Shown piece by piece: positions 32,397-42,268 of a stretch of DNA of 64,000 nt. The stretch is taken from positions 3,013,481-3,077,480 of the forward strand of contig NZ_ADVG01000001.1 in NCBI RefSeq assembly GCF_000178855.1, in the 5' to 3' direction. The stretch is from Ktedonobacter racemifer DSM 44963. Lineage in GTDB: Bacteria; Chloroflexota; Ktedonobacteria; Ktedonobacterales; Ktedonobacteraceae. Each line of letters opens with the position of its first letter. Positions within the stretch are counted from its first letter, which is position 1. A program made the translations under genes and the position numbers. Under the pieces are notes generated by a model, which worked only from the letters and a program-made list of their open reading frames with translations, searched no databases and had not been told where the DNA came from.

Positions 32397-34331
32397 CTAT
32401 GACTGCCGCTCTTTCACAATGTCCAGGTACCAGTAGGGTTGGCGCTTACGTAGCATTGGCTTGGCGCGTACGACGTTCCCGGGAATAGAATCCAGAATAT
32501 TATAAGCCAGCTCGCCCGTCAAAGAGCCTGCCATATCGCCGGGAGCATAGTCAAGCATATGCGTGGTGCGCCGCCCTGTGCGCTGCTCACGTGTATCAAT
32601 GGTCATCATCATCAAGCCTGGTTCATCTTCGTCGGCGACGACCTCATTGGTATAGTTTGGCGAAAACACGCCACTCATACCATTGGCGCGCCCGCCCGCG
32701 CACTCCTGGCTCCAGTTCGCCAGGGCGAGATAGACGTTATGCTCGGCGGCACGTACCCGCCAGAGCAGGTGATGAGGCTGACTCCCATCTTCATCCATAA
32801 AGAAACTAAACGACGCACGCGCTCCAGGGGTCGCCGCGACCGGTACAGGAGCCGGGAAATCGAGGAAAGCGGGGGCGCAGACGAGATCGGTTCCCATCCC
32901 TGCCAGCACACGTAAGGTTTCCGGGAAAAGCACATCATATCCTGTTGCCAGCCCGATGCGGCCACTGGGCGTATCAAATGTCGAGAGACCAAGATTGCCC
33001 GGCGAGGCCCAGAGTCGATCCCGCTGTGTGAGGTGTAGTTTGCGATAGGTGCCATAGATGCCATGGGGATCAAGCAACAGGATCGTGTTGTAGTAGTTCC
33101 CCTGTGCATACTCGGCGACCCCAAGCACCATGCTCACTTGAAGCTCCTGCGCCAGGGCGACCAGCGCATCCGTTTCGGGACCCGGAACACGAATGGCCTG
33201 TGTACGTATGTGGTCCGCGAACTCCTTCGCGGGATTTTGCGTCGCTGGATGCAGCAATACAGGGCCAGGAAGCACCAGTTCAGGGAGCACCAGGATATCG
33301 GGACAGGTAGGGGCATTATCACGAATACACATGCGCACCAGGTTTTGCAGCGTCTCAAGCGTGGTCGACGCCTGCGAAGCCGCGAAGGAGCTCAGGCCTA
33401 GTTGGAGGAAACCCACACATGATAACTGCCCCTGGGGTAGCTCCCCTAGCTCATACAAGCTATGATAACGCAAGGGTTCCCACAGGTATTGATTGTTGAC
33501 AAGCGAGATATATTCGCGTGGGCGGCGATCCTGGAGGCGGTTCCCATACACCTCCTGCTCGCTTCCCCAGCGCTTCTCGCGACTATGCGCCAGGTCCACC
33601 TCACCATAGAGAATACCTGATCCGGTCTCCAGCGCAACTTGAATTGAACCATCTGGATTTAGCAGGCAACTTCCACCATGAAAATGCATGGCACGCTCAT
33701 TGCCCTCGCGATTCGCTACCAGCAGGTAGACGCCGTTTTCAAAGGCCCGCGCCATCCACCAGTTTGTGGGATGCTGTTCAAGCGTCCAGTTCGTTGGACA
33801 GACAAGAACATCTACCTCCTGTAAGGCCGCAAGGCGCGCCGTCTCAAAGTAGGTGGCATCCAGGCCAATCATAGCGCCCAGGCGCCCAAGCGGTGTCTCC
33901 CATACAGGCACCCCCCCATCGCCATCACGCGCCCAACGAGATTCTGACATATATGAATGCATTTTGCGATAAGTCCCGATGGGGCCATCAGGGCCGAGAA
34001 GAACCATAGCGTTATAATACACCTGTGTGAGCGCGTCCACCTCCGGCATGCCCAGGACAATATAGCATTGATAACGCGAGGCTAAGGCCTGAAAGCGTTG
34101 GGTCGTTGGTCCGGGAATGGGCTCCACATAGGGGGCGATCTCCGCGCGCGTTGTCCAGCAATAACCGGTTGTACACATCTCTGGGAGGACGATAAGGCGC
34201 GCACCATGCTGAGCAGCCTCTTCAACGAGAGCGAGCAAATCCGCAACGTTTTTCTCTTTCTCGCCCAGGGATGGCGCATACTGAATAGCAGCGACACGAT
34301 AACTCGTAGGGGATGCAAAGCGAGTGCTCAT
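32397..34331 (-). CDS. Tandem nitrilase-fold protein lacking both catalytic cysteines
   Basis: 644 residues, two complete carbon-nitrogen hydrolase domains in one chain (about 10-285 and 305-635). Nitrilases use Glu-Lys-Cys. Domain 1 keeps Glu51 (LPEM) and Lys123 (YRKMH) but reads M-I-G-L-D where I-C-Y-D is expected (Gly156). Domain 2 keeps Glu351 (LPEL) and Lys431 (YRKLH) but reads A-T-G-Y-D (Gly464). The same Cys to Gly change in both suggests selection for binding without hydrolysis, or a different chemistry. ATG is preceded by GGAG. Substrate unknown. Confidence 0.85.
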   Translation of the reverse strand: MSTRFASPTSYRVAAIQYAPSLGEKEKNVADLLALVEEAAQHGARLIVLPEMCTTGYCWTTRAEIAPYVEPIPGPTTQRFQALASRYQCYIVLGMPEVDALTQVYYNAMVLLGPDGPIGTYRKMHSYMSESRWARDGDGGVPVWETPLGRLGAMIGLDATYFETARLAALQEVDVLVCPTNWTLEQHPTNWWMARAFENGVYLLVANREGNERAMHFHGGSCLLNPDGSIQVALETGSGILYGEVDLAHSREKRWGSEQEVYGNRLQDRRPREYISLVNNQYLWEPLRYHSLYELGELPQGQLSCVGFLQLGLSSFAASQASTTLETLQNLVRMCIRDNAPTCPDILVLPELVLPGPVLLHPATQNPAKEFADHIRTQAIRVPGPETDALVALAQELQVSMVLGVAEYAQGNYYNTILLLDPHGIYGTYRKLHLTQRDRLWASPGNLGLSTFDTPSGRIGLATGYDVLFPETLRVLAGMGTDLVCAPAFLDFPAPVPVAATPGARASFSFFMDEDGSQPHHLLWRVRAAEHNVYLALANWSQECAGGRANGMSGVFSPNYTNEVVADEDEPGLMMMTIDTREQRTGRRTTHMLDYAPGDMAGSLTGELAYNILDSIPGNVVRAKPMLRKRQPYWYLDIVKERQS

Positions 34332-34460
34332 GTGGATGGACTCCTGCCTGACTCGTAAGACTGGAAAGGGTGTTAGGACATGTTCTCAAGTGTGGAGCAG
34401 TCACCCTGAATATAGCTTGTAGTATTATAACACTTCGCTCCCTTGAGGGGATACCTTTTT

Positions 34461-34535
34461 TCGCGCCTGCAGCGCTCAAGTATGAATGTATGGCTGTGTG
34501 CGAGTGGGCGATTGCCCACTCGCACACAGCCATAC
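34461..34535 (-). terminator. Satellite hairpin plus 22-bp perfect hairpin after malate synthase
   Basis: Long hairpin 34488-34535 (exact 22-bp arms, loop GATT). Satellite TCGCGCCTGCAGCGCTC at 34461-34477. On the minus strand the order is long hairpin, satellite, then GAAAAAAGG, 50 bases past the malate synthase stop. Confidence 0.75.
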
Positions 34536-34585
34536 CACTCTTTTGGTCTCTATTTGGTATCTATATAAACAATATCGCGGCTCGC

Positions 34586-36193
34586 TTAGCCGAGATACTG
34601 GTATGCGGGAAGGGTCAGAAACTCGACAAACTGGTCATCTGAGACGAGTTGATTGAGAATCTCTGCGGCGGGGGCGAACTTACGCGTCGCGTAGCGCTCT
34701 TCGCCCAGGGCATCCTTCAGCTTCTGGAGCTCTTCCTCGCGGAGTTGGTGATACAGCTCCGACGTCACCTTGCGTCCGTCCTCCAACACACCTTTAGGAT
34801 GGCGAATCCATTGCCAGATCTGCGCCCTGGAGATCTCAACGGTAGCTGCGTCCTCCATCAGGTTATTGATGGGGACACATCCCAGGCCACGCAGCCACGA
34901 CTCCAGGTACTGCAGACTCACGCTGATATTATTGCGTAGCCCCACCTCGGTAATCGTGCCTTCAGGCACCTTGAGCAGGTCAGCGGCGCCAACCTGCACG
35001 TCCTCGCGCTTACGCTCAATCTGATTGGGGCTCTTCATAGCGGCGTCGAACTCTGCCAGGGCGATTGGCACCAGGCCAGGATGGGCCACCCAGGTTCCAT
35101 CATGTCCATCGGTCGCCTCGCGGCGCTTATCGCTGCGCACTCGCTCCATGGCCTCCTCATTGGCCTGTGGATCGCTCTTAATGGGAATCTGGGCGGCCAT
35201 CCCGCCAATCGCGGGTGCGTTGCGCCGATGGCAGGTCGCAATGGTCAATAAGGCGTATGAGCGCATAAAATGCGTTGTCATCGTGACCTTAGCCCGGTCG
35301 GGAAAGATAAAGGCTGGATGGTTGCGAAACTTCTTGATCGCGCTAAAGATATAGTCCCAGCGTCCACAATTCAGGCCAGCCGAGTGCTCGCGTAGTTCGT
35401 AGAGGATCTCGTCCATCTCAAAGGCCGCCAGGATGGTCTCGATCAGGACCGTGGCTTTAATTGACCCCTGAGGAATTCCCAGTTCGCGCTGGGCCAGGGC
35501 AAAGATATCGTTCCAGAGCCGCGCCTCCAGGTGACTCTCCATCTTCGGCAGGTAGAAGTAGGGACCAGAGCCACGCTGCAGGAGCTCCCGCGCATTATGG
35601 TATAGGTACAAGGCAAAATCAAAGATGCCGCCCGAGACAGGCTTCCCATCAACCTGCACATGCTTCTCATCCAGGTGCCAGCCACGCGGCCTGACCAGCA
35701 GAACTGCCGTTTGCTCGTTCAGTTTATAGACCTTGCCTTCGGGACTGGTAAAGGAAATGGTGCGCCGGATCGCGTCGCGCAGGTTGATCTGGCCCTGAAT
35801 CGTGGCCTCCCAGGTGGGCGAGTGCGCGTCCTCAAAGTCAGCCATAAACATGCGCGCGCCCGAGTTTAAGGCGTTGATTACCATCTTACGCTCAACTGGA
35901 CCCGTAATCTCGACCCGGCGATCTTGCAGGTCACGCGGCAGGGGAGCAATCGTCCAATCGCCCTTGCGCACCGTCTCCGTCTCGGACAGGAAATCTGGCA
36001 ACTTGCCCGCATCGATCTCGGCCTGGCGTGTCACGCGACACTGTAATAACTCTTGCCGTCGCGCCTCAAAGGCTCGTGAGAGGAGGGCAACGAATTTCAG
36101 GGCCTCTGGCGTCACGATTTCCGCGAATTCAGCGGTCACGGGAGCCAGCACCTGAATACCTTCAGCATATGATGTATGAAGAGAATGAGCCAT
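34586..36193 (-). CDS. aceB: Malate synthase A
   Basis: 535 residues from the ATG at MAHSLHTSY; a longer frame runs into the upstream hairpin and is disregarded. Condenses glyoxylate and acetyl-CoA to malate, second step of the glyoxylate shunt. Family stretches are [29 protein letters not shown], and G-T-W-V-A-H-P-G. The catalytic Arg, Glu and Asp contexts are intact. Length matches the A isoform. Isocitrate lyase is immediately upstream on the same strand, with a hairpin unit between them. Confidence 0.95.
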   Translation of the reverse strand: MAHSLHTSYAEGIQVLAPVTAEFAEIVTPEALKFVALLSRAFEARRQELLQCRVTRQAEIDAGKLPDFLSETETVRKGDWTIAPLPRDLQDRRVEITGPVERKMVINALNSGARMFMADFEDAHSPTWEATIQGQINLRDAIRRTISFTSPEGKVYKLNEQTAVLLVRPRGWHLDEKHVQVDGKPVSGGIFDFALYLYHNARELLQRGSGPYFYLPKMESHLEARLWNDIFALAQRELGIPQGSIKATVLIETILAAFEMDEILYELREHSAGLNCGRWDYIFSAIKKFRNHPAFIFPDRAKVTMTTHFMRSYALLTIATCHRRNAPAIGGMAAQIPIKSDPQANEEAMERVRSDKRREATDGHDGTWVAHPGLVPIALAEFDAAMKSPNQIERKREDVQVGAADLLKVPEGTITEVGLRNNISVSLQYLESWLRGLGCVPINNLMEDAATVEISRAQIWQWIRHPKGVLEDGRKVTSELYHQLREEELQKLKDALGEERYATRKFAPAAEILNQLVSDDQFVEFLTLPAYQYLG

Positions 36194-36220
36194 GATCAGG
36201 CACTGCCTTTCTTGTTCTTT

Positions 36221-36301
36221 CTCGCGCCTGCGGCGCTCGCCTGGATAAGTGATATAGTGCATCGTGGTGGCCTGCGGCCACCACGATGCACTATATCACT
36301 T
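36221..36301 (-). terminator. Satellite plus 26-bp perfect hairpin between aceA and aceB
   Basis: Long hairpin 36247-36301 (exact 26-bp arms, loop TGC), five bases after the isocitrate lyase stop. Satellite CTCGCGCCTGCGGCGCTC at 36221-36238. The T run lies on the upstream side for the leftward transcript, so this is not a standard Rho-independent terminator. It may limit aceB relative to aceA or protect the aceA 3' end. Confidence 0.7.
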
Positions 36302-36306
36302 TTTTA

Positions 36307-37599
36307 TTAGTGAAACTGGGCCTCTTCCGTGGAGCCTGTAAGCGCCGTAGTAGAGGACGCACCGCCCGCGATGACCTGGGTAACTTCATCGAAGTAGCCC
36401 GTGCCAACCTCATGCTGGTGCTTGGTAGCAGTATACCCTACTTTTTCTAGAGCGAACTCTGCCTGCTGCAAGCGGGAGTAGGCGGTCATACCCTCTTCGC
36501 GATAGCCACGTGCCAGGTCAAACATGCTGTAGTTAAGCGCGTGGAAACCCGCCAGGGTGATGAACTGGAAGGCATAGCCAAGCGAGCCTAAATGCTTCTG
36601 GAACTCCGCGATCTGGGTTTCGCTCAGATTTTTACGCCAGTTAAACGAGGGCGAGCAGTTATAGGCCAGGAGTTTCCCGGGGAAGCGCGCATGGATTTCA
36701 GCGGCAAAGCGCTCAGCCTCCCCCATATCTGGGGATGAGGTCTCACACCAGATGAGATCACAATAGGGAGCATAGGAGAGACCACGCGCAATCGCCGCTT
36801 CAATGCCACTGCGGACCCGGAAGAAGCCCTCGGGGGTGCGCTCACCCGTCAGAAAGGCCTTGTCGGTCTCATCAATATCTGAGGTAATCAACTGCGCTCC
36901 GTTAGAGTCGGTACGCGCAATAAGCACGGTTGGCACGCCCATGACATCCGCGGCAAAACGCGCCGCTACCAGGTTCTTCACCGCAGAAGCGGTTGGTATG
37001 AGGACCTTACCACCTAGATGCCCACATTTCTTCTCTGAAGCAAGCTGGTCTTCGAAGTGGACGCCAGCCGCGCCAGCCTCAATCATGGCCTTCATCAACT
37101 CAAAGACGTTTAAGGGGCCACCAAAACCAGCCTCGGCATCGGCAACAATGGGAGCAAACCAGTAGATATCCCCTTTCCCCTCAGAGTGCTGAATCTGGTC
37201 GGCGCGCTGTAAGGCCTGATTGATACGCTTCACGACCTGCGGCACACTATTGGCTGGATAGAGGCTCTGATCGGGATACATATGCCCCGCCAGGTTTGCA
37301 TCCGCTGCAACCTGCCAGCCACTTAGATAGATAGCCTTCAATCCAGCGCGCACCTGTTGGACAGCCTGATTACCGGTCAACGCACCAAGTGCAGGCACAA
37401 AGGGCTCGCTGCGCAGCAGCGTCCAGAGGCGTTTGGCACCCATGCGAGCCAGCGTATATTCAATATGTACCGAGCCCCGTAAACGCAAGACATCTTCCGC
37501 CAGATAGGGTCGCTCGACGCCCCGCCAGCGAGTCTCACCCTGCCAGGCCATCTGCAAATCACGCGCATTCCCATTTTCTGCATGCTGACTGCTCATCAT
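36307..37599 (-). CDS. aceA: Isocitrate lyase
   Basis: 430 residues from the ATG after AAGGAG; an in-frame ATG ten codons earlier is less likely. Splits isocitrate to succinate and glyoxylate. The catalytic signature K-K-C-G-H-L-G-G-K is present, preceded by HFEDQLASE and D-A-E-A-G-F-G-G, and followed by T-D-S-N-G-A-Q-L-I. Length is typical of bacterial isocitrate lyases. With aceB downstream this forms the glyoxylate shunt for growth on acetate or fatty acids. Confidence 0.95.
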   Translation of the reverse strand: MMSSQHAENGNARDLQMAWQGETRWRGVERPYLAEDVLRLRGSVHIEYTLARMGAKRLWTLLRSEPFVPALGALTGNQAVQQVRAGLKAIYLSGWQVAADANLAGHMYPDQSLYPANSVPQVVKRINQALQRADQIQHSEGKGDIYWFAPIVADAEAGFGGPLNVFELMKAMIEAGAAGVHFEDQLASEKKCGHLGGKVLIPTASAVKNLVAARFAADVMGVPTVLIARTDSNGAQLITSDIDETDKAFLTGERTPEGFFRVRSGIEAAIARGLSYAPYCDLIWCETSSPDMGEAERFAAEIHARFPGKLLAYNCSPSFNWRKNLSETQIAEFQKHLGSLGYAFQFITLAGFHALNYSMFDLARGYREEGMTAYSRLQQAEFALEKVGYTATKHQHEVGTGYFDEVTQVIAGGASSTTALTGSTEEAQFH

Positions 37600-37961
37600 G
37601 ATCTGTTCTTCTCCTTCTCTAAGTGGCATAAGAATCAGGAGGTGGCGTCATTGTCACCTCCCTGTTCTGCCAGGAGACGACGTTGTCTCCCTATCTTCTA
37701 AACCAAGAGTACCATGTAGGCGCAACAATAGTCCAGGCTTTTACTTCGCAGATTCTGAGGTAAAGCATAACCAAAATGTTATATATCAGGTCACGCTCCC
37801 TGGCCAGATATATACATCAGCAGGCTTATCTCCTTGCTTAAAAGCATAGAAAGCGCTCGCTTCCTGCATATAGAACGGCTTTCAGACGTCTTCCCCTGTC
37901 TAATAGTGTCAATTACACACCTTTTCAATAAGTCTTCCCTTATGCGCCAGTAAGCTTCCCC
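37600..37961. other. 5' region of the glyoxylate shunt genes
   Basis: About 360 bases with two dyads on the leader of aceA: GGAGGTG...CACCTCC near 37640-37663 and GGAGAC...GTCTCC near 37675-37692. They could be operators or a leader hairpin. No gene. Confidence 0.4.
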
Positions 37962-38016
37962 AAAAGCAATCATCGGGCAGGAAAGAGGCACTCTTTCCTG
38001 CCCGATGATTGCTTTT
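37962..38016. terminator. Bidirectional terminator after secA
   Basis: Exact 26-bp arms around GCA with T/A runs at both edges, seven bases past the secA stop. Confidence 0.88.
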
Positions 38017-38022
38017 TAACCT

Positions 38023-41000
38023 TTATGCGCCATGGCACTTTTTGAACTTCTTGCCGCTGCCACAGGGGCAGGGATCGTTACGCCCAACCTTGGCAGAGGC
38101 CGAGGCGCTGCCATTGACGTTGCTGTTGCCATTGCTCTGGCTCTTCGTCGAACGCCCTGATGCGGACTTTGCCCTGGTCTGCCCACTCTTGCGCTGACCA
38201 TTGGCTCGCGCACGCGCCTCCTCGCCATTCTCGCTCTTGCTCTGACCACTGGCCTCCGCGATAGCATCGGCATTCGTCCGCACATTCGCGGGAATCTTGC
38301 GCACGGGCGCGGGACGGTCGATGGCCAGGCGCACATCATTGCGAATAAGCTTGAGCAACGCATCCACGGTATGGTGCTGGATCGCCACCTTCAGCTCATC
38401 AAACATGCGGTAGGACTCATTCTTAAACTCGACCAGGGGGTCGCGCTGGCCCAGGCTGCGCAGTCCAATACCGGCACGCATCACGTCCAGGGCGTCGATA
38501 TGATCCATCCACATGCGATCCACGACCTGCAAGAGGAAGGTACGCTCAAACTCGCGCAACGGATCATACTGGGGCACTCCTAACTCCCGTGCTTGCTGCC
38601 GCAACTCCTCGCCACGCTTCTCATAGTGCTCCAACACCAGTTCGGTCAGGTCGCTCTTGAGCTGTTCGCGGCGAACAGAATTGATATTCTCTGGCAGAAT
38701 ATCCTCTGGGATGTTGACCCAGACCTCCAGCGTCTTAAAGAGGGTCTCCAGTTCCTCCTCTTCGGAGATAACATTGCCCGGGATACAGGCGTTGACGATG
38801 CGGGCAACCTCGCCCTCCATCATCTTCACGATACGCTCATGCATATCGCCATGTTCAAGAATGGCGCGGCGGTCGCTATAGATGACGGCACGCTGCTGCG
38901 CGATCACGTCGTCATATTCAACGACGTTCTTACGCACATCAAAGTTGTAGCCCTCTACGCGGCTCTGGGCGCTTTCAATCATGCGCGAGAAGAGCTTACT
39001 CTCCAGCGGTAGGTCGCCCATGCCTGCGCGCTCCATAAGGCCTGATACACGGTCAGCGGCGAAGCGGCGCATCAGCTCATCGTCCAGGGCCAGGAAGAAG
39101 CGTGTGGAACCAGGATCGCCCTGGCGGCCCGCGCGACCACGCAACTGGTTATCAATACGCCGCGACTCATGGCGCTCAGTACCAATAATATGCAGGCCAC
39201 CGAGCTCGCGTACTCTCGCGCGATCTTTCTCGCACTCAAGCTCTTTCTGGCGCAGCAACTCTTGCTTCTCCGCCTCCGTCATATTCGCGAGATATTCCTG
39301 AATGGCCTCTTCCTTCTCGGCCCGCTCATCCTCGTTGCGCTCAGGCATTTCACGAATATAATCGACACGCTCCGCATGCTTACGCAGGGTGGAGTCATAG
39401 AAGCCTTCTGCGTTCCCGCCCAGGAGAATGTCAGTACCACGACCAGCCATGTTGGTAGCGATAGTTACCGCGCTACTGCGGCCAGCCTGGGCCACGATAT
39501 GTGCCTCACGTTCGTGGTGCTTTGCGTTCAGGACCTCGTGTGGCACACCCTGCTTCTTCAGCATGTCAGAGAGCAACTCCGAGATCTCGACCGAGGTTGT
39601 ACCCACCAGCACCGGCTGCTCGCGCTCATAGCACTCCTTGATCTCTTCCACCACCGCGTTGAACTTAGCCTCTTGAGTGCGATAGATATAGTCGGACATA
39701 TCCTCGCGAACCCTGGGCTTGTTGGGCGGGACGTTGACCACATCCAACTTGTAGATTTTATGGAACTCCTCGGCCTCGGTCATGGCGGTACCGGTCATAC
39801 CCGCCAGTTTCTCATAGAGGCGGAAGTAGTTCTGGAAGGTAATCGTAGCCAGGGTATGGTTTTCGCGCTGAACCTTGACGCCCTCTTTGGCCTCAATCGC
39901 CTGGTGTAGACCCTCGCTATAGCGCCGGCCCGCCATCTGGCGCCCGGTAAACTCATCAACGATAACGACCTCGCCATCCTTCACGATGTAGTCTTTATCG
40001 CGCTTGAAGATGATCTCGGCCTTGAGGGCATTCTCCATATAACGCGTCAGGTCCAGGTTCTCTTCATCGTAGATGTTCGTGACACCGGCCAGCTTCTCAA
40101 TCTTCTCAATGCCCTCTTCGGTCATGAGCACGCTACGCGTCTTCTCATCGATAGTATAGTCGGTCTCGGCCTTCAGGCGTGGAACCCAGCGCGCGAACTG
40201 CGCGTACATATCGGTCGACTCCTGGCCCTGGCCAGAGATAATCAACGGTGTACGGGCCTCGTCGATCAGGATATTATCCACCTCGTCGACGATGGCAAAA
40301 TACAGCTCGCGTTGCATGACCTGGTCCAGTGAAGTAACCATGTTGTCGCGCAGATAATCGAAACCGAATTCGTTATTTGTGCCATACGTGATATCTGCCT
40401 GGTAGGCCGCGTTACGCTCAGGGGTATAGGGATCAATGGCGTTGACGACAACGCCAACCGTCAGATCAAGGAACTTATAGATGCGCCCCATCCACTCAGA
40501 GTCACGGCGCGCCAGGTAATCATTGACAGTCACGAGATGCACGCCTTTACCGGTCAGGGCGTTAAGGTATATGGGGCTGGTCGCGACCAGCGTCTTACCT
40601 TCACCTGTACCCATCTCGGCGATTTTGCCCTGGTGTAGGACGATGCCGCCAATCAACTGGACGTCGTAGTGACGCATTTTGATGGCACGCCAGCCTGCTT
40701 CGCGTACCGCCGCGAACGCCTCAGGCAGGAGATCGTCCAACGTCTTGCCATTGCGGTAGCGCTTCACCATCTCTGGCGCCAGTTCATCCATCTGATTGGC
40801 GCGCAAGGCCACCAGTTCAGGCTGAAGCTCTTTCAGAATATTGGTCAGCAGCAGCTCCAGGTGCGCATTAGAACCCTCTTCGCCATCGCTCGCCTTGCGC
40901 CTGGTCTCCTCAAAATGGGGCCAGAACTCCGTAAAGGCACGTTTGAGATCGTCTTCATCGACCTCTTTCAGCAAAGGCTCCGCCTCTTGCAGCAATTGCA

Positions 41001-41487
41001 GAATGGCCTGCTGGGGATCCTTGGCCTCATCAGGCCGTTCCTGCCGCTCGTCGGCAAGCTTAATGGCTTTACCCACGCGTAGCTCGTTGAGTGCAGGAGA
41101 AAGCTTCTCGTATCCCTGCTCAAAACACTCGGAGAGGGTGTCTTGCAGGCGTGTGCGCAGCAAATACTCGCCATTACGCTTGTGCTCAAGCTTCTGTCGA
41201 TACTCAGAAATTGCCTGGTGCAACTGCTCATCCGTAAGCTGGTCGGCCCAGGGTTCGGCTTTGTCCAGCGCCTCACGTAGCAGAAGGACCAGTTCGTCTT
41301 CAAGCACCTTGCCGCCTTTGAGGTAGAGGGCGAGCTGGGAGCGAAACTCAACCGTTTTAGCGGCCAACTCTTCGTCACTCAACTCCTTCATCTCTGCTTC
41401 TAGCGCGTTAATTTTATCGATGATGGGTTGTATGACCTTTAATTCCTTTTTATTCGGGTCGCCCAGGATTTTTCCTAGTAATTGCAT
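38023..41487 (-). CDS. secA: Preprotein translocase ATPase SecA, enlarged N-terminus
   Basis: 1154 residues, well above the usual 830-1000. Motor motifs are intact: MGTGEGKT, DEVDNILIDEARTPLI, TNMAGRGTDI and a C-terminal SEC-C zinc motif (CPCGSGKKFKKCH). SecA drives Sec-dependent export with SecYEG. The extra length lies between about residues 55 and 250. It consists of repeats of the element normally present once, L-(S/T)-D-E-x-L...(F/Y)-R-x-x-L...G-x-x-L-x-x-x-L-x-E-A. Three to four such units are readable before the standard TLDDLLPEAFAAVREAG. An intact gene with a lineage-specific expansion. Single-gene unit with its own terminator. Confidence 0.95.
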   Translation of the reverse strand: MQLLGKILGDPNKKELKVIQPIIDKINALEAEMKELSDEELAAKTVEFRSQLALYLKGGKVLEDELVLLLREALDKAEPWADQLTDEQLHQAISEYRQKLEHKRNGEYLLRTRLQDTLSECFEQGYEKLSPALNELRVGKAIKLADERQERPDEAKDPQQAILQLLQEAEPLLKEVDEDDLKRAFTEFWPHFEETRRKASDGEEGSNAHLELLLTNILKELQPELVALRANQMDELAPEMVKRYRNGKTLDDLLPEAFAAVREAGWRAIKMRHYDVQLIGGIVLHQGKIAEMGTGEGKTLVATSPIYLNALTGKGVHLVTVNDYLARRDSEWMGRIYKFLDLTVGVVVNAIDPYTPERNAAYQADITYGTNNEFGFDYLRDNMVTSLDQVMQRELYFAIVDEVDNILIDEARTPLIISGQGQESTDMYAQFARWVPRLKAETDYTIDEKTRSVLMTEEGIEKIEKLAGVTNIYDEENLDLTRYMENALKAEIIFKRDKDYIVKDGEVVIVDEFTGRQMAGRRYSEGLHQAIEAKEGVKVQRENHTLATITFQNYFRLYEKLAGMTGTAMTEAEEFHKIYKLDVVNVPPNKPRVREDMSDYIYRTQEAKFNAVVEEIKECYEREQPVLVGTTSVEISELLSDMLKKQGVPHEVLNAKHHEREAHIVAQAGRSSAVTIATNMAGRGTDILLGGNAEGFYDSTLRKHAERVDYIREMPERNEDERAEKEEAIQEYLANMTEAEKQELLRQKELECEKDRARVRELGGLHIIGTERHESRRIDNQLRGRAGRQGDPGSTRFFLALDDELMRRFAADRVSGLMERAGMGDLPLESKLFSRMIESAQSRVEGYNFDVRKNVVEYDDVIAQQRAVIYSDRRAILEHGDMHERIVKMMEGEVARIVNACIPGNVISEEEELETLFKTLEVWVNIPEDILPENINSVRREQLKSDLTELVLEHYEKRGEELRQQARELGVPQYDPLREFERTFLLQVVDRMWMDHIDALDVMRAGIGLRSLGQRDPLVEFKNESYRMFDELKVAIQHHTVDALLKLIRNDVRLAIDRPAPVRKIPANVRTNADAIAEASGQSKSENGEEARARANGQRKSGQTRAKSASGRSTKSQSNGNSNVNGSASASAKVGRNDPCPCGSGKKFKKCHGA

Positions 41488-41663
41488 GATTCAGCGTTCT
41501 CCTACTGCTCGGCTGTGGTGCAATAGCGCAATTGTCAAAAACCTTAAAAATACAGGCACATTATATCATGTATAGTTTTATGAGCATACAGCTTCAAGGT
41601 ACATCTTGAGTATAACTCAGGAACTAAATAGAAGAGACGATCAACAGCAGGTTAGCCTTTCTA
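41488..41663. other. secA 5' region
   Basis: AT-rich at 41550-41600, compatible with a leftward secA promoter. Nothing else seen. Confidence 0.35.
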
Positions 41664-41746
41664 GTTGGGAGTGTGGTGCGCCCTGGCAGCCTGTGGCTGC
41701 CAGGGCGCACCACACTCCCAACCAGGGCGAGCGCCGCAGGCACGAG
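41664..41746 (+). repeat. 28-bp perfect hairpin with satellite in a divergent 5' region
   Basis: Long hairpin 41664-41722 (exact arms, loop TGT), satellite GAGCGCCGCAGGCACGAG at 41729-41746 in plus orientation. It lies between secA (starting leftward) and a small membrane protein (starting rightward), so it is not at a gene end. Confidence 0.72.
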
Positions 41747-41901
41747 GGTGCAAGCACAAAATATTCTATACCTGTATACGTATGAAGCGATGTTTAGTTA
41801 GAGCAGGAGGTGGGCAACGGCTACATCAACACTTGCCTGCTTTGGCCTGGTCTATACTACAAGTAAGATCGGCAGATACCATGACCCAAAGGAGGGGGTG
41901 T

Positions 41902-42201
41902 ATGTTCGCGGCGGTTGTCGAAAGTACTGTTTTTAACAACTTCTGGACCTGGACGTTCTGGATTATTTTGGGAGGACTGGCGGGCACGACGACAGAGATG
42001 ATGCTCCACAGCAATACTATTGGCTGCGCAGGCAACATGTTTATCGGTGTCCTCGGCGGCATCCTGGGGGGAGTAGTAATCGCTACCCTGGGCATTCAAC
42101 CTGGGACGCTTTTTTACACCTTTCTCCCTGCCTTCGGGAGCGCCTTCCTGCTCTTATTCATCGCTCAATTCTTCGCGCATATTCGCTATAGTACGCTTTA
42201 A
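41902..42201 (+). CDS. Small GlsB/YeaQ/YmgE-type membrane protein
   Basis: 99 residues from the ATG after AAAGGAGG (earlier in-frame starts disregarded). Three predicted transmembrane helices with glycine zippers: I-I-L-G-G-L-A-G, then C-A-G-N-M-F-I-G-V-L-G-G-I-L-G-G, and a C-terminal helix. The pattern is that of the transglycosylase-associated (YeaQ) family, stress-induced small membrane proteins of unclear function. Diverged from the two copies at 51.5-52.4 kb. Confidence 0.75.
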   Translation: MFAAVVESTVFNNFWTWTFWIILGGLAGTTTEMMLHSNTIGCAGNMFIGVLGGILGGVVIATLGIQPGTLFYTFLPAFGSAFLLLFIAQFFAHIRYSTL

Positions 42202-42256
42202 AAGCCAAAAAAGGGATGCGTGATTGGCGATCAATTACACATCCCTTTTTTGGCTT
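42202..42256. terminator. Bidirectional terminator between convergent genes
   Basis: AAGCCAAAAAAGGGAT and its exact complement flank a weaker inner stem. Placed between stops at 42201 and 42269. Confidence 0.85.
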
Positions 42257-42268
42257 ACTTATACACTC

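Noticed and set aside
36194..36262. Longer N-terminus for malate synthase
   Set aside because: The extension would be encoded by the satellite and hairpin unit; the family N-terminus fits the ATG at 36193.
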